NCBI GenBank assembly: GCA_028712695.1
Contig: JAQTQZ010000020.1
Location: 1-64,000 of the forward strand
Source: Methylovulum sp.
GTDB taxonomy: Bacteria; Pseudomonadota; Gammaproteobacteria; Methylococcales; Methylomonadaceae
DNA: 64,000 nucleotides
Direction: 5' to 3'
Made by a program: the position numbers and the translations under genes. The notes beneath the pieces were generated by a model. The model did no database searches. It worked only from the letters and a program-made list of their open reading frames with translations, and had not been told where the DNA came from. The first letter of the stretch is position 1, and each line of letters starts with the position of its first letter. Below, in pieces: positions 39,515-48,875 of this stretch.

Positions 39515-39546
39515 ACGGTGCGGACAGCTTAAGCTGTCCGCACCGT
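39515..39546. other. Perfect 32-base palindrome after petC
   Basis: ACGGTGCGGACAGCTT is followed directly by its exact reverse complement, with no spacer. It begins 16 bases after the petC stop. No T-run follows on either strand, so it is not a standard intrinsic terminator. It could fold as a very stable mRNA 3' hairpin for petABC. Confidence 0.7.
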
Positions 39547-39637
39547 ACCTCAAAACGGGAACATAGGGCATAAACATCTTAATTGATGGCATATACAGAC
39601 CAATATGACCCCTACGGTCAAAAGCTTGGCTGTTCAT

Positions 39638-39645
39638 GCTATAAT
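39638..39645 (+). promoter_or_regulatory. Extended -10 promoter for sspA
   Basis: TGCTATAAT is an extended -10 box (TGN plus a perfect TATAAT), about 48 bases ahead of the sspA start. No good -35 hexamer is seen, which is tolerated with an extended -10. Confidence 0.6.
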
Positions 39646-39692
39646 GCCCCTTTTTTCTACCGCCCTACCTACGTCTAAAGAGGTTGTTATTT

Positions 39693-40328
39693 GTGGCAAA
39701 TATTATTACTCGTAAATCTGTAATGACGCTTTTTTCATCACCCACCTGTCCGATGAGCCACTGCGCCCGCTTTGTATTGCACGAGAAAGGGATTACCGCT
39801 GACATTGAATACTATGATCTGGCCAATCCACCAGAAGATTTACTTGAACTGAACCCAACAGGCACGTCGCCTACACTCATTGAACGCGAGCTGGTCCTGT
39901 ATGATTCCCGCATCATTATGGAATATTTAGATGAGCGCTTCCCGCATCCGCCCTTACATCAAATGGATCCTGTATCACGCGCAACTGCCAGAATGGTGAT
40001 TAAGCGTATCGATCAAGACTGGTATCAATTGCTCGATGAAATTTTATATTCGGGCGAGAAAAAATCTGCCCGTGCCAAAAAGTTGCTTAGAGAAGGCCTT
40101 CTTTCCGCAGCGCCTATATTTGCAGCCCGGCCTTATTTTATGGGCGACGAGTTCTCTCTCATTGACTGCGTTATCACGCCCTTACTCTGGCGCCTTCCCA
40201 GTATTGGGATTGATGTTTCCACCCCTAACCAAGAAATCGTCAATTATGCCGAACGCATGTTCAGAAGAAACGCCTTCAAGCGTAGCCTCAGTGAAGCCGA
40301 AAAAGAAATGGTAGATGTTCTAAAATGA
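39693..40328 (+). CDS. sspA: Stringent starvation protein A
   Basis: SspA is a GST-fold protein without transferase activity that binds RNA polymerase and changes promoter choice under stress. The 211-residue protein starts (V)ANIITRKSVMTLFSSPTCPM and has LNPTGTSPTLIERELVLYDS, the thioredoxin-fold part, and an all-helical C-domain. A GTG at 39693 with AGAGG upstream matches the family start better than the earlier TTG. It overlaps sspB by four bases and follows petABC, the usual gammaproteobacterial order. Confidence 0.93.
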   Translation: MANIITRKSVMTLFSSPTCPMSHCARFVLHEKGITADIEYYDLANPPEDLLELNPTGTSPTLIERELVLYDSRIIMEYLDERFPHPPLHQMDPVSRATARMVIKRIDQDWYQLLDEILYSGEKKSARAKKLLREGLLSAAPIFAARPYFMGDEFSLIDCVITPLLWRLPSIGIDVSTPNQEIVNYAERMFRRNAFKRSLSEAEKEMVDVLK

Positions 40329-40699
40329 CTTCTTTAAAACCTTATTTAATCCGCGCCATTTATGAGTGGATTACAGACAATGATCTGACCCCTCATTTAC
40401 TGGTGGATGCCAACCATAGCGGTGCCGTTGTACCGCAACAATTTATTGATGATGGCAAAATCGTTTTAAACATAAGACCACAAGCAATTCAAGCACTTGC
40501 GCTAGGCAATGAAGACATTCGCTTCAATGCCCGGTTTGGGGGCAACCCCATGCTTATTATCGTCCCTATTCCTGCAGTCAAGGCCATTTATGCCAAAGAA
40601 AATGGCAAAGGGATGATTTTTGATCAGGATGATGATACTGACAGTCCGCCACCAGAAAAGAAACCGCCGACCAAGCCTACCTTGCGTGTTGTAAAATAG
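40325..40699 (+). CDS. sspB: ClpXP protease specificity-enhancing factor SspB
   Basis: SspB tethers ssrA-tagged proteins to ClpX. The 124-residue protein has MTSLKPYLIRAIYEWITDND, VLNIRPQAIQALALGNEDIR and FNARFGGNP, the substrate-binding domain, then an acidic linker and the C-terminal ClpX-binding peptide PTLRVVK. ATGA overlap with sspA indicates coupled translation. Confidence 0.95.
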   Translation: MTSLKPYLIRAIYEWITDNDLTPHLLVDANHSGAVVPQQFIDDGKIVLNIRPQAIQALALGNEDIRFNARFGGNPMLIIVPIPAVKAIYAKENGKGMIFDQDDDTDSPPPEKKPPTKPTLRVVK

Positions 40700-40706
40700 C
40701 ATCCTC

Positions 40707-40725
40707 TGGCGACCACCGGTCGCCA
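40707..40725. other. Hairpin between convergent sspB and mfd
   Basis: TGGCGACC-ACC-GGTCGCCA is a perfect 8-bp stem with a three-base loop, eight bases after the sspB stop. No T-run follows on the plus strand, so it is more a 3' stabiliser than a proven terminator. Confidence 0.5.
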
Positions 40726-40784
40726 CTACAACTAACCCATAATTACATGGCTTGGCGCAGTTTTTTTCTTATTTCCCTCCCAAT

Positions 40785-43700
40785 TTAATGAGTTGATGCC
40801 TCCAACATCAATATTTTTAACAGGTGGCTGACAAAATCAGCTTTCTCAGCCACCGTTGCAAACGCCTTCACAAACTTAAGCTTATCCATGCCATCCAGCT
40901 TATAAACCTGTGCTTGTGTCTGTATCAGCTTAATCAGCTGCTCAGTATTAATTTTAGGTTCTGCCGTAAAAACGATACGTCCGCCCCCCGCGTTCGCTTC
41001 TATTTTTTTGATGCCAAGCTTTTCCGCCTGCTGTTTCAATTCAGTGACAGTAAATAAGGTTTTCACCGGTTCGGGTAATAAACCAAAGCGGTCAATCATT
41101 TCTACCTGCAATTCGCGCAAGTCTTCAATTGTGTCAGTGTTAGAAATGCGTTTATACAAAACCAAACGGGCATGAATATCGGGCAGATAATCTTCCGGTA
41201 TCAATGCCGCTGCTTGTAGATCCACTTCCGGCCCCCTATCCATCGGTGTATCGAGTTCCGGCTGTTTGCCGGACTTTAATGCGTTAACCGCCCGCTCAAG
41301 CAATTCGGTGTACAAAGTAAAACCGATTTCCTGAATTTGCCCACTTTGCTCATCGCCCAGCAGTTCACCAGCACCGCGGATTTCCAAGTCGTTTGACGAC
41401 AACATAAATCCAGCGCCTAAATCACCCGATGCCTCGACCGCTTCCAAGCGTTTGATTGCATCTTTGCTCATTAGATTTTTGGGCGGCACGATAAAATAAG
41501 CATAGGCGCGATGATGCGAACGCCCCACCCTGCCGCGTAGTTGGTGTAGCTGCGCAAGCCCTAATTTATCAGCGCGATTGATGATAATGGTATTGGCGCT
41601 GGGTATGTCGATGCCGCTCTCAATAATCGTCGAACACAGCAACAGGTTGAAGCGCTGATGGTAAAAGTCCAACATGATGCGTTCAAGCTCACGCTCCGGC
41701 ATTTGCCCGTGGGCGACTTCTATCCTAGCCTCAGGTATCAGCTTGGCCAGCTCTGCAGCCATTTTTTCCATAGACTTGACATCGTTATGGAGGAAAAACA
41801 CTTGGCCTCCGCGTTTGATTTCCCGCAAACAGGCTTCTTGGATTTGCGCGTCCACCCATTGGCTAACAAACGTTTTAATGGCGTGGCGGTTCGGTGGTGG
41901 ACTGGCAATAATGGAAATGTCACGCAAGCCCGACATAGCCATATTTAACGTGCGCGGAATCGGTGTTGCAGTCAACGTCAACATATCGATTTCGTTGCGC
42001 AATTTCTTGAAATGCTCTTTTTGGCGCACCCCAAAACGATGTTCTTCATCAATCACGACCAGACCCAACGCCTTGTATTTGAGTTCCTTTGATAACAAAG
42101 TATGGGTACCGATGACAATATCGACTTTGCCTTGCGCCAAATTTTCGGCAATCTCTTTTTGTTGCTTGGGCGAAACAAAGCGCGACATAACCTCGACTCG
42201 CACCGGCCAATCGGCGAAACGATCCCGAAAATTCTGGAAATGTTGTTGCGCCAGCAAAGTCGTCGGCACCAGTACGGCGACCTGCTTGCCACTTTGCACG
42301 GCAATAAACGCCGCACGCATTGACACTTCGGTTTTGCCAAACCCGACATCGCCGCAAATCACCCGATCCATCGGCTGCGGACTGACCATATCATCAAGTA
42401 TAGCGTCGATAGCGCTTTGCTGATCCGGCGTTTCCTCAAACGGGAATGCATCGGCGAAAGCCTGATAATCGGTGTTTTCAACGACAAACGCATGACCTTG
42501 CTTGAGGGCGCGTTTGGCATGTATTTCCAACAGCTCGGCGGCAACGTCACGGATACGTTCGATGGCCTTGTGCTTGGCCTTGCTCCACTGGTCGCCGCCT
42601 AATTTATGCAAAGGCGCATTTTCAGGGCTCATGCCGGAGTAACGGCCAATCACATGCAGTGACGATACCGGCACATACAATTTGTCATTATTGGCATACT
42701 CCAGCGTCAAAAACTCCGCCGCAATGCCGCCCACTTGCAAGGCCTGCAACCCCAAATAACGCCCCACCCCATGCTCTTGGTGGACTACTGGGGAACCTAC
42801 GGACAGCTCATTAAGGTTATTAATGATGTTTTCCAGTTCCCTTGTCGCCGATTTTTTACGCCTACGCCGTTGCTGGGCCTTTTCTCCGGATAATAAATTC
42901 TCAGTGATGATGGCGATTGCCGAAGTCCGGTTTTGCTCCGCGTCCAACCACACTCCATGATCTATCGGCGCAACGGTAATGCACGGCGACTGCTTGGTTT
43001 GCAAAAACGCCCGCCAGCCATCCACCCCTTTGGGCGTTATTTTGTACGCCCTTAACTTTTCAATCAGCGCTTCCCGACGCCCTGCCGACTCGGCAATGAA
43101 CAAAATTTTGCCCGTAAAATCTTGGACAAATTGCTGTAAATTCTGCGCGGGCTTGTCCAGCTTGGCGTTAATCGTCAAATCCGGCAGTAACCGGCAATGG
43201 CTGGACTCCTTCTGTCCGTCACCAATAATGATACGGGCAAAAAGGCCAATTTTTTCAAGCAACATCTCTGCCGACAAAAACAACTCCGTCGGCGTAAGCA
43301 ATGGCCGTTCGACGTCATATTTACGTTGTTCAAAACGCTCTTGCGCCTCAGCATAAAATGCCTGGGCATTGCTGTTGACCGCACCAGCCGTTACAAAAAC
43401 GGCAGAGGCTGGCAAATAATCAAATAACGTCGCCGTCTGTTCGACAAAAAGTGGCAAATAGTATTCGATACCGCTCGGTGCAATGCCTTTGCTGACATCA
43501 AGGTACAGATTGTTTTTTAACGAGGCTGTGGGGAAACATGTCCGAAACGCTTGGCGGAAATGCTTGATTGCCTCATCGGTAAAAGGAAATTCACGTGCCG
43601 GAAACAATTGGATCTGGTCTATTTTTTCCAGTGAGCGCTGGCTTTCAGGATCAAACGTGCGGATGGATTCGATTTCTTCATCAAACAACTCAATGCGGAA

Positions 43701-44249
43701 CGGCATCTTGCTGCCCATCGGGAACAAGTCAACAATCGCCCCCCTGACCGCAAACTCAGCATGCTGATAAACTTGCGACACGCATTGATAGCCGACGCTT
43801 TCCAGCTTGATCCTGTTCAGCTCCAGATTGAAATCATCACCGACTTTAAGCGAAAAACTGTTCGCCAGCACATGCTCCCTAGGCGCAAGCCGGTGCATCA
43901 AGGTCGCCACCGAAACCACCAACGCCCCACGCTTTACTTGTGGCAATAACGCCAATGCTTTCAGGCGCTCGGAAGTGATTTCCGGCAACGGCGAAAAAAC
44001 ATCGTAAGGCAAGGTTTCCCAGTCGGGGAAATGCAGTATGGGATAGGCATCCTGTAAAAAAAACGCCAGTTCATGCTCAAGCCTTAACGCGGTCTGATTG
44101 TCAGGCGTGACAACCACAAACAGCCGGTTTTCATTGTTGATGGCGGAAGCTAGCGCCAAAGAATCGGCACACCCCGCTAAGCCTGACCAAGTGATTGTCT
44201 GCGCTTGAGTTTGCGGAATGTTGGGGGAGAAAATAAGCGTATCAGCCAT
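40785..44249 (-). CDS. mfd: Transcription-repair coupling factor Mfd
   Basis: Mfd pushes stalled RNA polymerase off lesions and recruits UvrA. The 1154-residue protein has the N-terminal UvrB-homology region, the RNA-polymerase-interacting CarD-like domain (VGSPVVHQEHGVGRYLGLQA), a RecG-like translocase with Walker A GDVGFGKTEVSMRA, DEEHRFGVRQKE and QLRGRVGRSHHRAYAYF, and the C-terminal TRCF domain. The ATG at 44249 (MADTLIFSPN) is chosen over a longer frame of 24 codons. It is a single gene, convergent with sspB. Confidence 0.97.
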   Translation of the reverse strand: MADTLIFSPNIPQTQAQTITWSGLAGCADSLALASAINNENRLFVVVTPDNQTALRLEHELAFFLQDAYPILHFPDWETLPYDVFSPLPEITSERLKALALLPQVKRGALVVSVATLMHRLAPREHVLANSFSLKVGDDFNLELNRIKLESVGYQCVSQVYQHAEFAVRGAIVDLFPMGSKMPFRIELFDEEIESIRTFDPESQRSLEKIDQIQLFPAREFPFTDEAIKHFRQAFRTCFPTASLKNNLYLDVSKGIAPSGIEYYLPLFVEQTATLFDYLPASAVFVTAGAVNSNAQAFYAEAQERFEQRKYDVERPLLTPTELFLSAEMLLEKIGLFARIIIGDGQKESSHCRLLPDLTINAKLDKPAQNLQQFVQDFTGKILFIAESAGRREALIEKLRAYKITPKGVDGWRAFLQTKQSPCITVAPIDHGVWLDAEQNRTSAIAIITENLLSGEKAQQRRRRKKSATRELENIINNLNELSVGSPVVHQEHGVGRYLGLQALQVGGIAAEFLTLEYANNDKLYVPVSSLHVIGRYSGMSPENAPLHKLGGDQWSKAKHKAIERIRDVAAELLEIHAKRALKQGHAFVVENTDYQAFADAFPFEETPDQQSAIDAILDDMVSPQPMDRVICGDVGFGKTEVSMRAAFIAVQSGKQVAVLVPTTLLAQQHFQNFRDRFADWPVRVEVMSRFVSPKQQKEIAENLAQGKVDIVIGTHTLLSKELKYKALGLVVIDEEHRFGVRQKEHFKKLRNEIDMLTLTATPIPRTLNMAMSGLRDISIIASPPPNRHAIKTFVSQWVDAQIQEACLREIKRGGQVFFLHNDVKSMEKMAAELAKLIPEARIEVAHGQMPERELERIMLDFYHQRFNLLLCSTIIESGIDIPSANTIIINRADKLGLAQLHQLRGRVGRSHHRAYAYFIVPPKNLMSKDAIKRLEAVEASGDLGAGFMLSSNDLEIRGAGELLGDEQSGQIQEIGFTLYTELLERAVNALKSGKQPELDTPMDRGPEVDLQAAALIPEDYLPDIHARLVLYKRISNTDTIEDLRELQVEMIDRFGLLPEPVKTLFTVTELKQQAEKLGIKKIEANAGGGRIVFTAEPKINTEQLIKLIQTQAQVYKLDGMDKLKFVKAFATVAEKADFVSHLLKILMLEASTH

Positions 44250-44636
44250 TGTATAGCAGCTATCGGTGAATTTAGTTGAAGAGGGATATACGCGCACTTG
44301 CATCTTAAAGGTATCAACCACAAACTGGAGTTTGTTGCAGATACCTGTACAGTTTACCGAATTTGTATAACATAAAAAGCAATTTCCAGTAAAGTCGCTT
44401 GCCCATTATTGCCAACCAACATGGCCTATAAGCCTAATCATAACCCCGTAATATACGAAACAGAAAAATTGGCACCATGTTAGATAGGCATGGACGAGCG
44501 GAAGTGCAGGCAATACGTAGATACAACAGCGTATTCATTTAAAAGCGCTCGAATATAATGAGTGATAACAAGGCTGTCAAACTATCCTTTTGCATGCCAG
44601 TTAAACAGATAGCTGAGTATAAGTTATCGAGCTCGC
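44250..44636. other. Intergenic region mfd / dinB
   Basis: The 387 bases upstream of mfd and downstream of dinB contain no frame with coding character and no strong terminator. A weak inverted pair GGTATC...GATACC spans about 44309-44343, between the mfd start and the rest of the region. Confidence 0.5.
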
Positions 44637-45725
44637 TTAACGCGTAACCTCCCCGAATAGATCCATTTGCTGAAAACCAGTTTCTGTCAACTTATCTTCT
44701 AATGATGAAAGTCCCACACCTAATAACCTTACCTCACGTTCACCAATCTCCGTATTTTTTATCAATTCTTCCAGAAGCATAGGCGTGGCAGTAACTTGAC
44801 ATGGAAATGTACGGCTACGAGTGATTTGGACAAAATTATGGTATTTAATTTTAACGGTTAATGTGTAAGCGGTGAGATTTTTTTCAGCCACCTTTTGTAA
44901 GGCTTTTTCTAAAAGCTCTTGCAAGTGCCCAATAATCGCTGACCTAGAAATAATATCTTGCTGAAAAGTAGTTTCCACCCCGATGGATTTAGTGACCCTA
45001 TGGTTATTGACGGGACGGTGGTCTATACCTCGACAAATATTGTAATAATGGCCTGCGGATTTACCAAAATGCTGTTGCAATACCTCTAGCGGCAATTCCC
45101 GTAAATCTGCACCTGTTTGGATCCCTAACGACTGCATTTTCGCCGATGTCACCTTACCAATACCATGAAACCTACTAACCGGTAATCGTGCCGCAAACTC
45201 AGGCCCATCCCGAGGCGTAATCAAATAAAAACCGTCCGGCTTATTTATATCTGAAGCCAACTTTGCCAAAAATTTATTATAAGAAACACCGGCAGACCCA
45301 ACCAACTGTGTTTGTTTTTTTATTTGCTCCTTTATAGCCATAGCAATCAAAGAAGCCGAACCTTGCAGAACACCAACATCACTGACATCCAGATAAGCCT
45401 CATCCAACGATAGCGGTTCAATAAGGTCAGTGTAACTGGCAAAAATATGCTTGATTTGCGCTGACACCTCTTTGTAGACATCAAAACGCGGTTTGACAAA
45501 AACAGCCTGTGGGCACAGTCGGTATGCTTGTGCCGACGACATCGCCGAATGGATGCCATAGCGCCTCGCCTCATAACTGCAAGTTGCCACTACCCCACGT
45601 GAATGAGGGCTACCTCCAACAATAATAGGCTTATTACGGTACTGAGGAAAATCACGTTGCTCGACCGCCGCAAAAAATGCGTCCATATCGATGTGTATGA
45701 TTTTACGGTAGGGTTCGGATGACAT
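44637..45725 (-). CDS. dinB: DNA polymerase IV
   Basis: DinB is the Y-family polymerase that bypasses lesions and can cause mutations. The 362-residue protein has the catalytic HIDMDAFFAAVE at 11-22, CSYEARRYGIHSAMSSAQAY and LSLDEAYLDVSD with D108/E109, a helix-hairpin-helix, and the little-finger domain. The C-terminal LTETGFQQMDLFGE includes QMDLF, a good beta-clamp binding motif. I found no LexA box in front of it. Confidence 0.95.
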   Translation of the reverse strand: MSSEPYRKIIHIDMDAFFAAVEQRDFPQYRNKPIIVGGSPHSRGVVATCSYEARRYGIHSAMSSAQAYRLCPQAVFVKPRFDVYKEVSAQIKHIFASYTDLIEPLSLDEAYLDVSDVGVLQGSASLIAMAIKEQIKKQTQLVGSAGVSYNKFLAKLASDINKPDGFYLITPRDGPEFAARLPVSRFHGIGKVTSAKMQSLGIQTGADLRELPLEVLQQHFGKSAGHYYNICRGIDHRPVNNHRVTKSIGVETTFQQDIISRSAIIGHLQELLEKALQKVAEKNLTAYTLTVKIKYHNFVQITRSRTFPCQVTATPMLLEELIKNTEIGEREVRLLGVGLSSLEDKLTETGFQQMDLFGEVTR

Positions 45726-45942
45726 CGGGAAAGGCGGCTTAGCTGTACTTATCAGCTATCAGGGTAACAGAAAGTGATTCAAAATGGATATAGAAGAAAA
45801 ACAAGCTAGGCCAACCACGCTTAAAAGTTCTTGAAAATAGAATTTAGATGAGGGACTAAAGCCATCATTTTGATTTTCAATGATGATAGCCAAGCCCATC
45901 CATTACCCCTTATTTTTTAAGCATTAAAAACCCAGCGTTAAT

Positions 45943-46534
45943 TGATGTGGCTACACTAAACAGGACACTTTTCTATAAAATAAATGAAAAGACCTGAGAG
46001 CGTGATATGAGTAGCCAAGCGAAAGAAAAATACACGGCGGAGTTTAAAGAAAACGCGGTGAAACGAGCGAGCGGCTGAGCTGAGCAATGTGGTGGAGATA
46101 GCCCGTGAGTTGGGGATAAAAGCGGATACGCTGTATGGCTGGGTTTATAAATACAGTCATCCTACTGAACCAACTAAAGTCGTGCGTACTGATGAACATT
46201 TGTGCGATGGGCTGAAGCGGTTGAAGAAAGAGGGTGTGCAGTTGACGACCGAAAACTCCTTAAACAACACGGCATCCAGCAAAGCATGGCCCGCAAAGGG
46301 AACTGCTGGGGCAACGCCGTCTCTGGGAGCTTCTCCCACACCCTAAAAACCGAATGCGCCAACCATGAAAAATACCCAACTCGCGAAGCCGCTAAAAAAT
46401 CCCGCTTCGACTACATCGAAGTCTTCTACAACCAACAACGCCTCCATTCCAGCAATGGTTACCTGTCACCTGTTGAATTTGAAAAGCAGCTCAGGGCTGC
46501 CTAACTTTGTGTCCTGAAAAGTGTTGACACATCA
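45943..46534 (+). mobile_element. IS3-type element remnant, copy 2, with both ends
   Basis: The left end TGATGTGGCTACACTAAACA at 45943 and the right end, read inverted as TGATGTGTCAACACTTTTCA at 46534, form imperfect terminal inverted repeats that also share an AGGACAC box. The length is about 592 bases against roughly 1.2-1.5 kb for a full IS3-type element, as the middle is missing. The element directly abuts an IS630-type transposase fragment at 46535. No target duplication is visible. Confidence 0.75.
46007..46504 (+). pseudogene. IS3-type orfA/orfB, frameshifted and internally deleted
   Basis: The ATG at 46007 begins MSSQAKEKYTAEFKENAVKR but meets a stop after about 23 codons. A second frame continues orfA with VEIARELGIKADTLYGWVYK and HLCDGLKRLKKE. 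Near 46250 it switches to the orfB C-terminus, SMARKGNCWGNAVSGSFSHT and FDYIEVFYNQQRLHSSNGYL, ending at 46504. The final catalytic glutamate region is kept, but both catalytic aspartates are deleted. Confidence 0.8.
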
Positions 46535-46660
46535 GTTGAATCCGGCAGCACTTAATAAAACGACTTGGGCACGCACACGTGGAAGATAGTTGGGATGATA
46601 CCGTTTCATGTTTTCTAGGGTCTGACTTTCATCAGCTAAGAGTGCATTTACAAACAGCAT
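46532..46660 (-). pseudogene. IS630-type transposase, N-terminal fragment
   Basis: From the ATG at 46660 the minus strand reads MLFVNALLADESQTLENMKR and YLPRVRAQVVLLSAAGFN and then stops inside the adjoining IS3 end. It is homologous to 1-167. The rest of this gene is not found on the other side of the IS3 remnant, so a deletion followed or accompanied the insertion. Confidence 0.75.
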
Positions 46661-46734
46661 CGTGAAATAGTACATCGTCCAAATTCTGTTAATTTAACAG
46701 ATTTTTTGTTAAAAGATTTTTGCACTACTACTTA
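46534..46734 (-). repeat. Dispersed repeat copy 2 (IS630-type element end)
   Basis: Same-orientation match of 41-242. It covers the transposase fragment and the AT-rich element end, and reaches the tatD stop codon at 46732-46734, so the element end lies against the tatD coding sequence. Confidence 0.75.
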
Positions 46735-47505
46735 TGCGTTTTTAAAAAGCGCATAGAAATTTTTCATAGACTGCATTGCTATTTCGCCTTGCGAAACACC
46801 GCGCAACTCTGCAATATATTCAGCAATATAACGAACATACGTTGGATAATTTGGCTTGCCACGAAATGGGACTGGAGCCAAATAAGGGGAATCTGTTTCT
46901 ATGAGAAAGCGATCAGCGGGCACTTTTTTAGCCACTTCCTGAATGGCTTTAGCATTTTTAAATGTCACAATGCCTGAAAATGAGATATAAAAATTCAAGT
47001 CCATTGCTTTTTTGGCAAATTCCCAATCTTCAGTAAAACAATGGATAACGCCCCCTACCTCGCCAGCATCCTCTTCTTGAAGAATGCGCAATGTGTCATC
47101 GCGAGCCTCGCGTGTATGAATAATCAAAGGTTTTTTTAGTGCTTTGGCAGCGTCGATATGGTTTTTAAATCGTTGGTGCTGCCAACTCAAATCACCGGTG
47201 CTACGGAAATAATCCAAACCGGTTTCCCCTATAGCGACAACCTTACTTGTCTGGGCCAATGCTATCAATTCACTGCTACTAGGGTCTTTACCATCGTCCA
47301 CATTCGGATGAACCCCGACGCTCACGGATATTTGGTCGTACTTAGCCACTAAATCAAGCATTGCCGGATAAGATTCCAAGTCAATTGCAATACATAGCAT
47401 GTGGCCTATCTGACTGTTTTTGGCATGCTGCATAAAACAGTCAAAATCATTTTGATAGGGTGCCAGATCAATCCGATCTAAATGACAATGTGAGTCAATT
47501 AACAT
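46732..47505 (-). CDS. TatD family metal-dependent hydrolase (YcfH-like)
   Basis: The 257-residue protein starts MLIDSHCHLDRIDLAPYQND with the metal-binding HxH, then GETGLDYFR, IIHTREARDDT, GVIHCFTEDW and ETDSPYLAPVPFRGKPNYP. These are the TatD-family DNase/hydrolase signatures; the holB-linked copy corresponds to YcfH. It ends ALFKNA, close to the usual length, though its stop codon overlaps the IS630 repeat boundary. It closes the yceD-to-tatD run, 11 bases after pilZ. Confidence 0.92.
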   Translation of the reverse strand: MLIDSHCHLDRIDLAPYQNDFDCFMQHAKNSQIGHMLCIAIDLESYPAMLDLVAKYDQISVSVGVHPNVDDGKDPSSSELIALAQTSKVVAIGETGLDYFRSTGDLSWQHQRFKNHIDAAKALKKPLIIHTREARDDTLRILQEEDAGEVGGVIHCFTEDWEFAKKAMDLNFYISFSGIVTFKNAKAIQEVAKKVPADRFLIETDSPYLAPVPFRGKPNYPTYVRYIAEYIAELRGVSQGEIAMQSMKNFYALFKNA

Positions 47506-47516
47506 AATAACTTGAT

Positions 47517-47870
47517 TTACATAGTATAAGTCGAACGTTCGGAACCTAATGACCCAGCAAGATAGGTTTCAATTTTATCGCGGGCTAAAACACCTTCTTG
47601 ATCAGCTGTAAATTGCACCCCAACCCCTGCAGCCTTATAGCTCTCCGAACCAGGCGGGGTTTTCCAAATCACTTTTGCCGGGATTGGTAATGGTTCTGTT
47701 TCTTCCATTAATTTTAAAAGCATAAAAACATCCTGTCCCATTTCATATTGCCTATTAGTAGGGATAAACAAACCCCCATTAATGACAAAGGGCATGTACG
47801 CAGAGTACAAAGAATTTTTATCTTTGATTGCAATAGTCAAAATCCCCGACCTAGGTGCCGATTCTGCCAT
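47517..47870 (-). CDS. pilZ: Type IV pilus PilZ-domain protein
   Basis: The 117-residue protein has ILTIAIKDKNSLYSAYMPFV, NGGLFIPTNRQYEMGQDVFM and AKVIWKTPPG, the pattern of the pilus-type PilZ. This type lacks the RxxxR and DxSxxG residues that bind cyclic di-GMP in other PilZ domains, and none are seen here. It works with PilB and FimX-like proteins in pilus assembly. Position between holB and tatD is typical. Confidence 0.9.
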   Translation of the reverse strand: MAESAPRSGILTIAIKDKNSLYSAYMPFVINGGLFIPTNRQYEMGQDVFMLLKLMEETEPLPIPAKVIWKTPPGSESYKAAGVGVQFTADQEGVLARDKIETYLAGSLGSERSTYTM

Positions 47871-47873
47871 AAT

Positions 47874-48875
47874 TTATTTATCCTGATTAAGCTCAAACCA
47901 CTGGATTAGAATCTCTTCAAACATAAGCTGTTTATTGATTTGTGTATGCAAATATTGACGAGTTGTTAATAATAAATCATAAAATTTATAAAGATTTTTA
48001 GGCTCTAATCGTTGCGAAAGAGCTTGCAAGGGATAACATAAATCGGGATTGTATAAACCATCTTTCCCTATTTGATAGTAGCATTTAATCAAATCAATTA
48101 GCCACGAGCTTATCCAAAAAACCAATAGTGCCTCCGGCAATTTAAACCACTTTTCGGCCACAATAACAGGGTGGGCTTGCTGGTGCGCTATTGCTAGCCA
48201 ATCCTTAAAACACTCATTGCGTAAAAGCAACGACTGCCCATTAAGATAGCTTAGTGCCGATAACGGTGCGCCCTGAGCCAAGCCAAATAGCGTCTCAGCA
48301 ACAGCATCTGAAACATCAGGACCACGCGCTTTAATCCAAGAAAAAAACATATCTTTATCAGGTACCGTAACCATCAGCTTTTGGCACCGACTGACAATAG
48401 TCAATGGCAATTTCGCTGGTTTATCGGTAATTAAAATAAGTATAGTCCGTTCAGTCGGCTCTTCGAGATATTTTAAAAACGCATTAGCGGCACCTACGCT
48501 AATTTCATCCGCAGGGCTCACAATGACAACACGATAAGTCTCAAATTGCGGTTTTAAGCTTAACTGGACAACTAGATTGCGAATTTGACCAATCCCAATA
48601 ACGGTTTTATTTTCATCAGGCTTAATATAAAAAAAATCAGGATGGGTTTCTGCCTGAAACAACAGACAGCCAGAACAGCGCCCACAGGAAAAACCATTAC
48701 TCCGAGGTTGTTTGCACAACAATACATTAGCAAATAGTTTAACCAATTGCTGCTTGCCTAGACCTTTTTTACCTATAACTAAAAGCGCCTGGGGAATTCG
48801 TTTTTGTGCTAGGTAAGCGGCTAAATGTGCCCAGTCTTGTTGTTGCCAAGGTAAAAGAGTGGCACTTTGCGTCAT
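47874..48875 (-). CDS. holB: DNA polymerase III subunit delta prime
   Basis: HolB is a rigid non-ATPase subunit of the clamp loader. The 333-residue protein has a P-loop-like GKKGLGKQQ, a zinc module with cysteines at 54, 64, 67 and 70, and SRCQKL, the SRC arginine-finger motif acting on the neighbouring subunit. It overlaps tmk by four bases. Confidence 0.95.
   Translation of the reverse strand: MTQSATLLPWQQQDWAHLAAYLAQKRIPQALLVIGKKGLGKQQLVKLFANVLLCKQPRSNGFSCGRCSGCLLFQAETHPDFFYIKPDENKTVIGIGQIRNLVVQLSLKPQFETYRVVIVSPADEISVGAANAFLKYLEEPTERTILILITDKPAKLPLTIVSRCQKLMVTVPDKDMFFSWIKARGPDVSDAVAETLFGLAQGAPLSALSYLNGQSLLLRNECFKDWLAIAHQQAHPVIVAEKWFKLPEALLVFWISSWLIDLIKCYYQIGKDGLYNPDLCYPLQALSQRLEPKNLYKFYDLLLTTRQYLHTQINKQLMFEEILIQWFELNQDK

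Noticed and set aside
39515-39546. The petC palindrome as an intrinsic terminator
   Set aside because: No T-run on either strand; listed as an unexplained palindrome instead.
45726-45800. LexA box before dinB
   Set aside because: I looked for CTGT-N8-ACAG; the CTGT and ACAG present are about 20 bases too far apart, so SOS control is not supported by the sequence.
46089-46346. 85-codon frame in the IS3 remnant as an intact transposase
   Set aside because: It is only the frameshifted middle of orfA that runs out of frame into orfB sequence.
45935-46540. Target duplication around IS3 copy 2
   Set aside because: The three to five bases on each side (GTTAAT left, GTTGAA right) do not give a convincing direct repeat adjacent to the ends.
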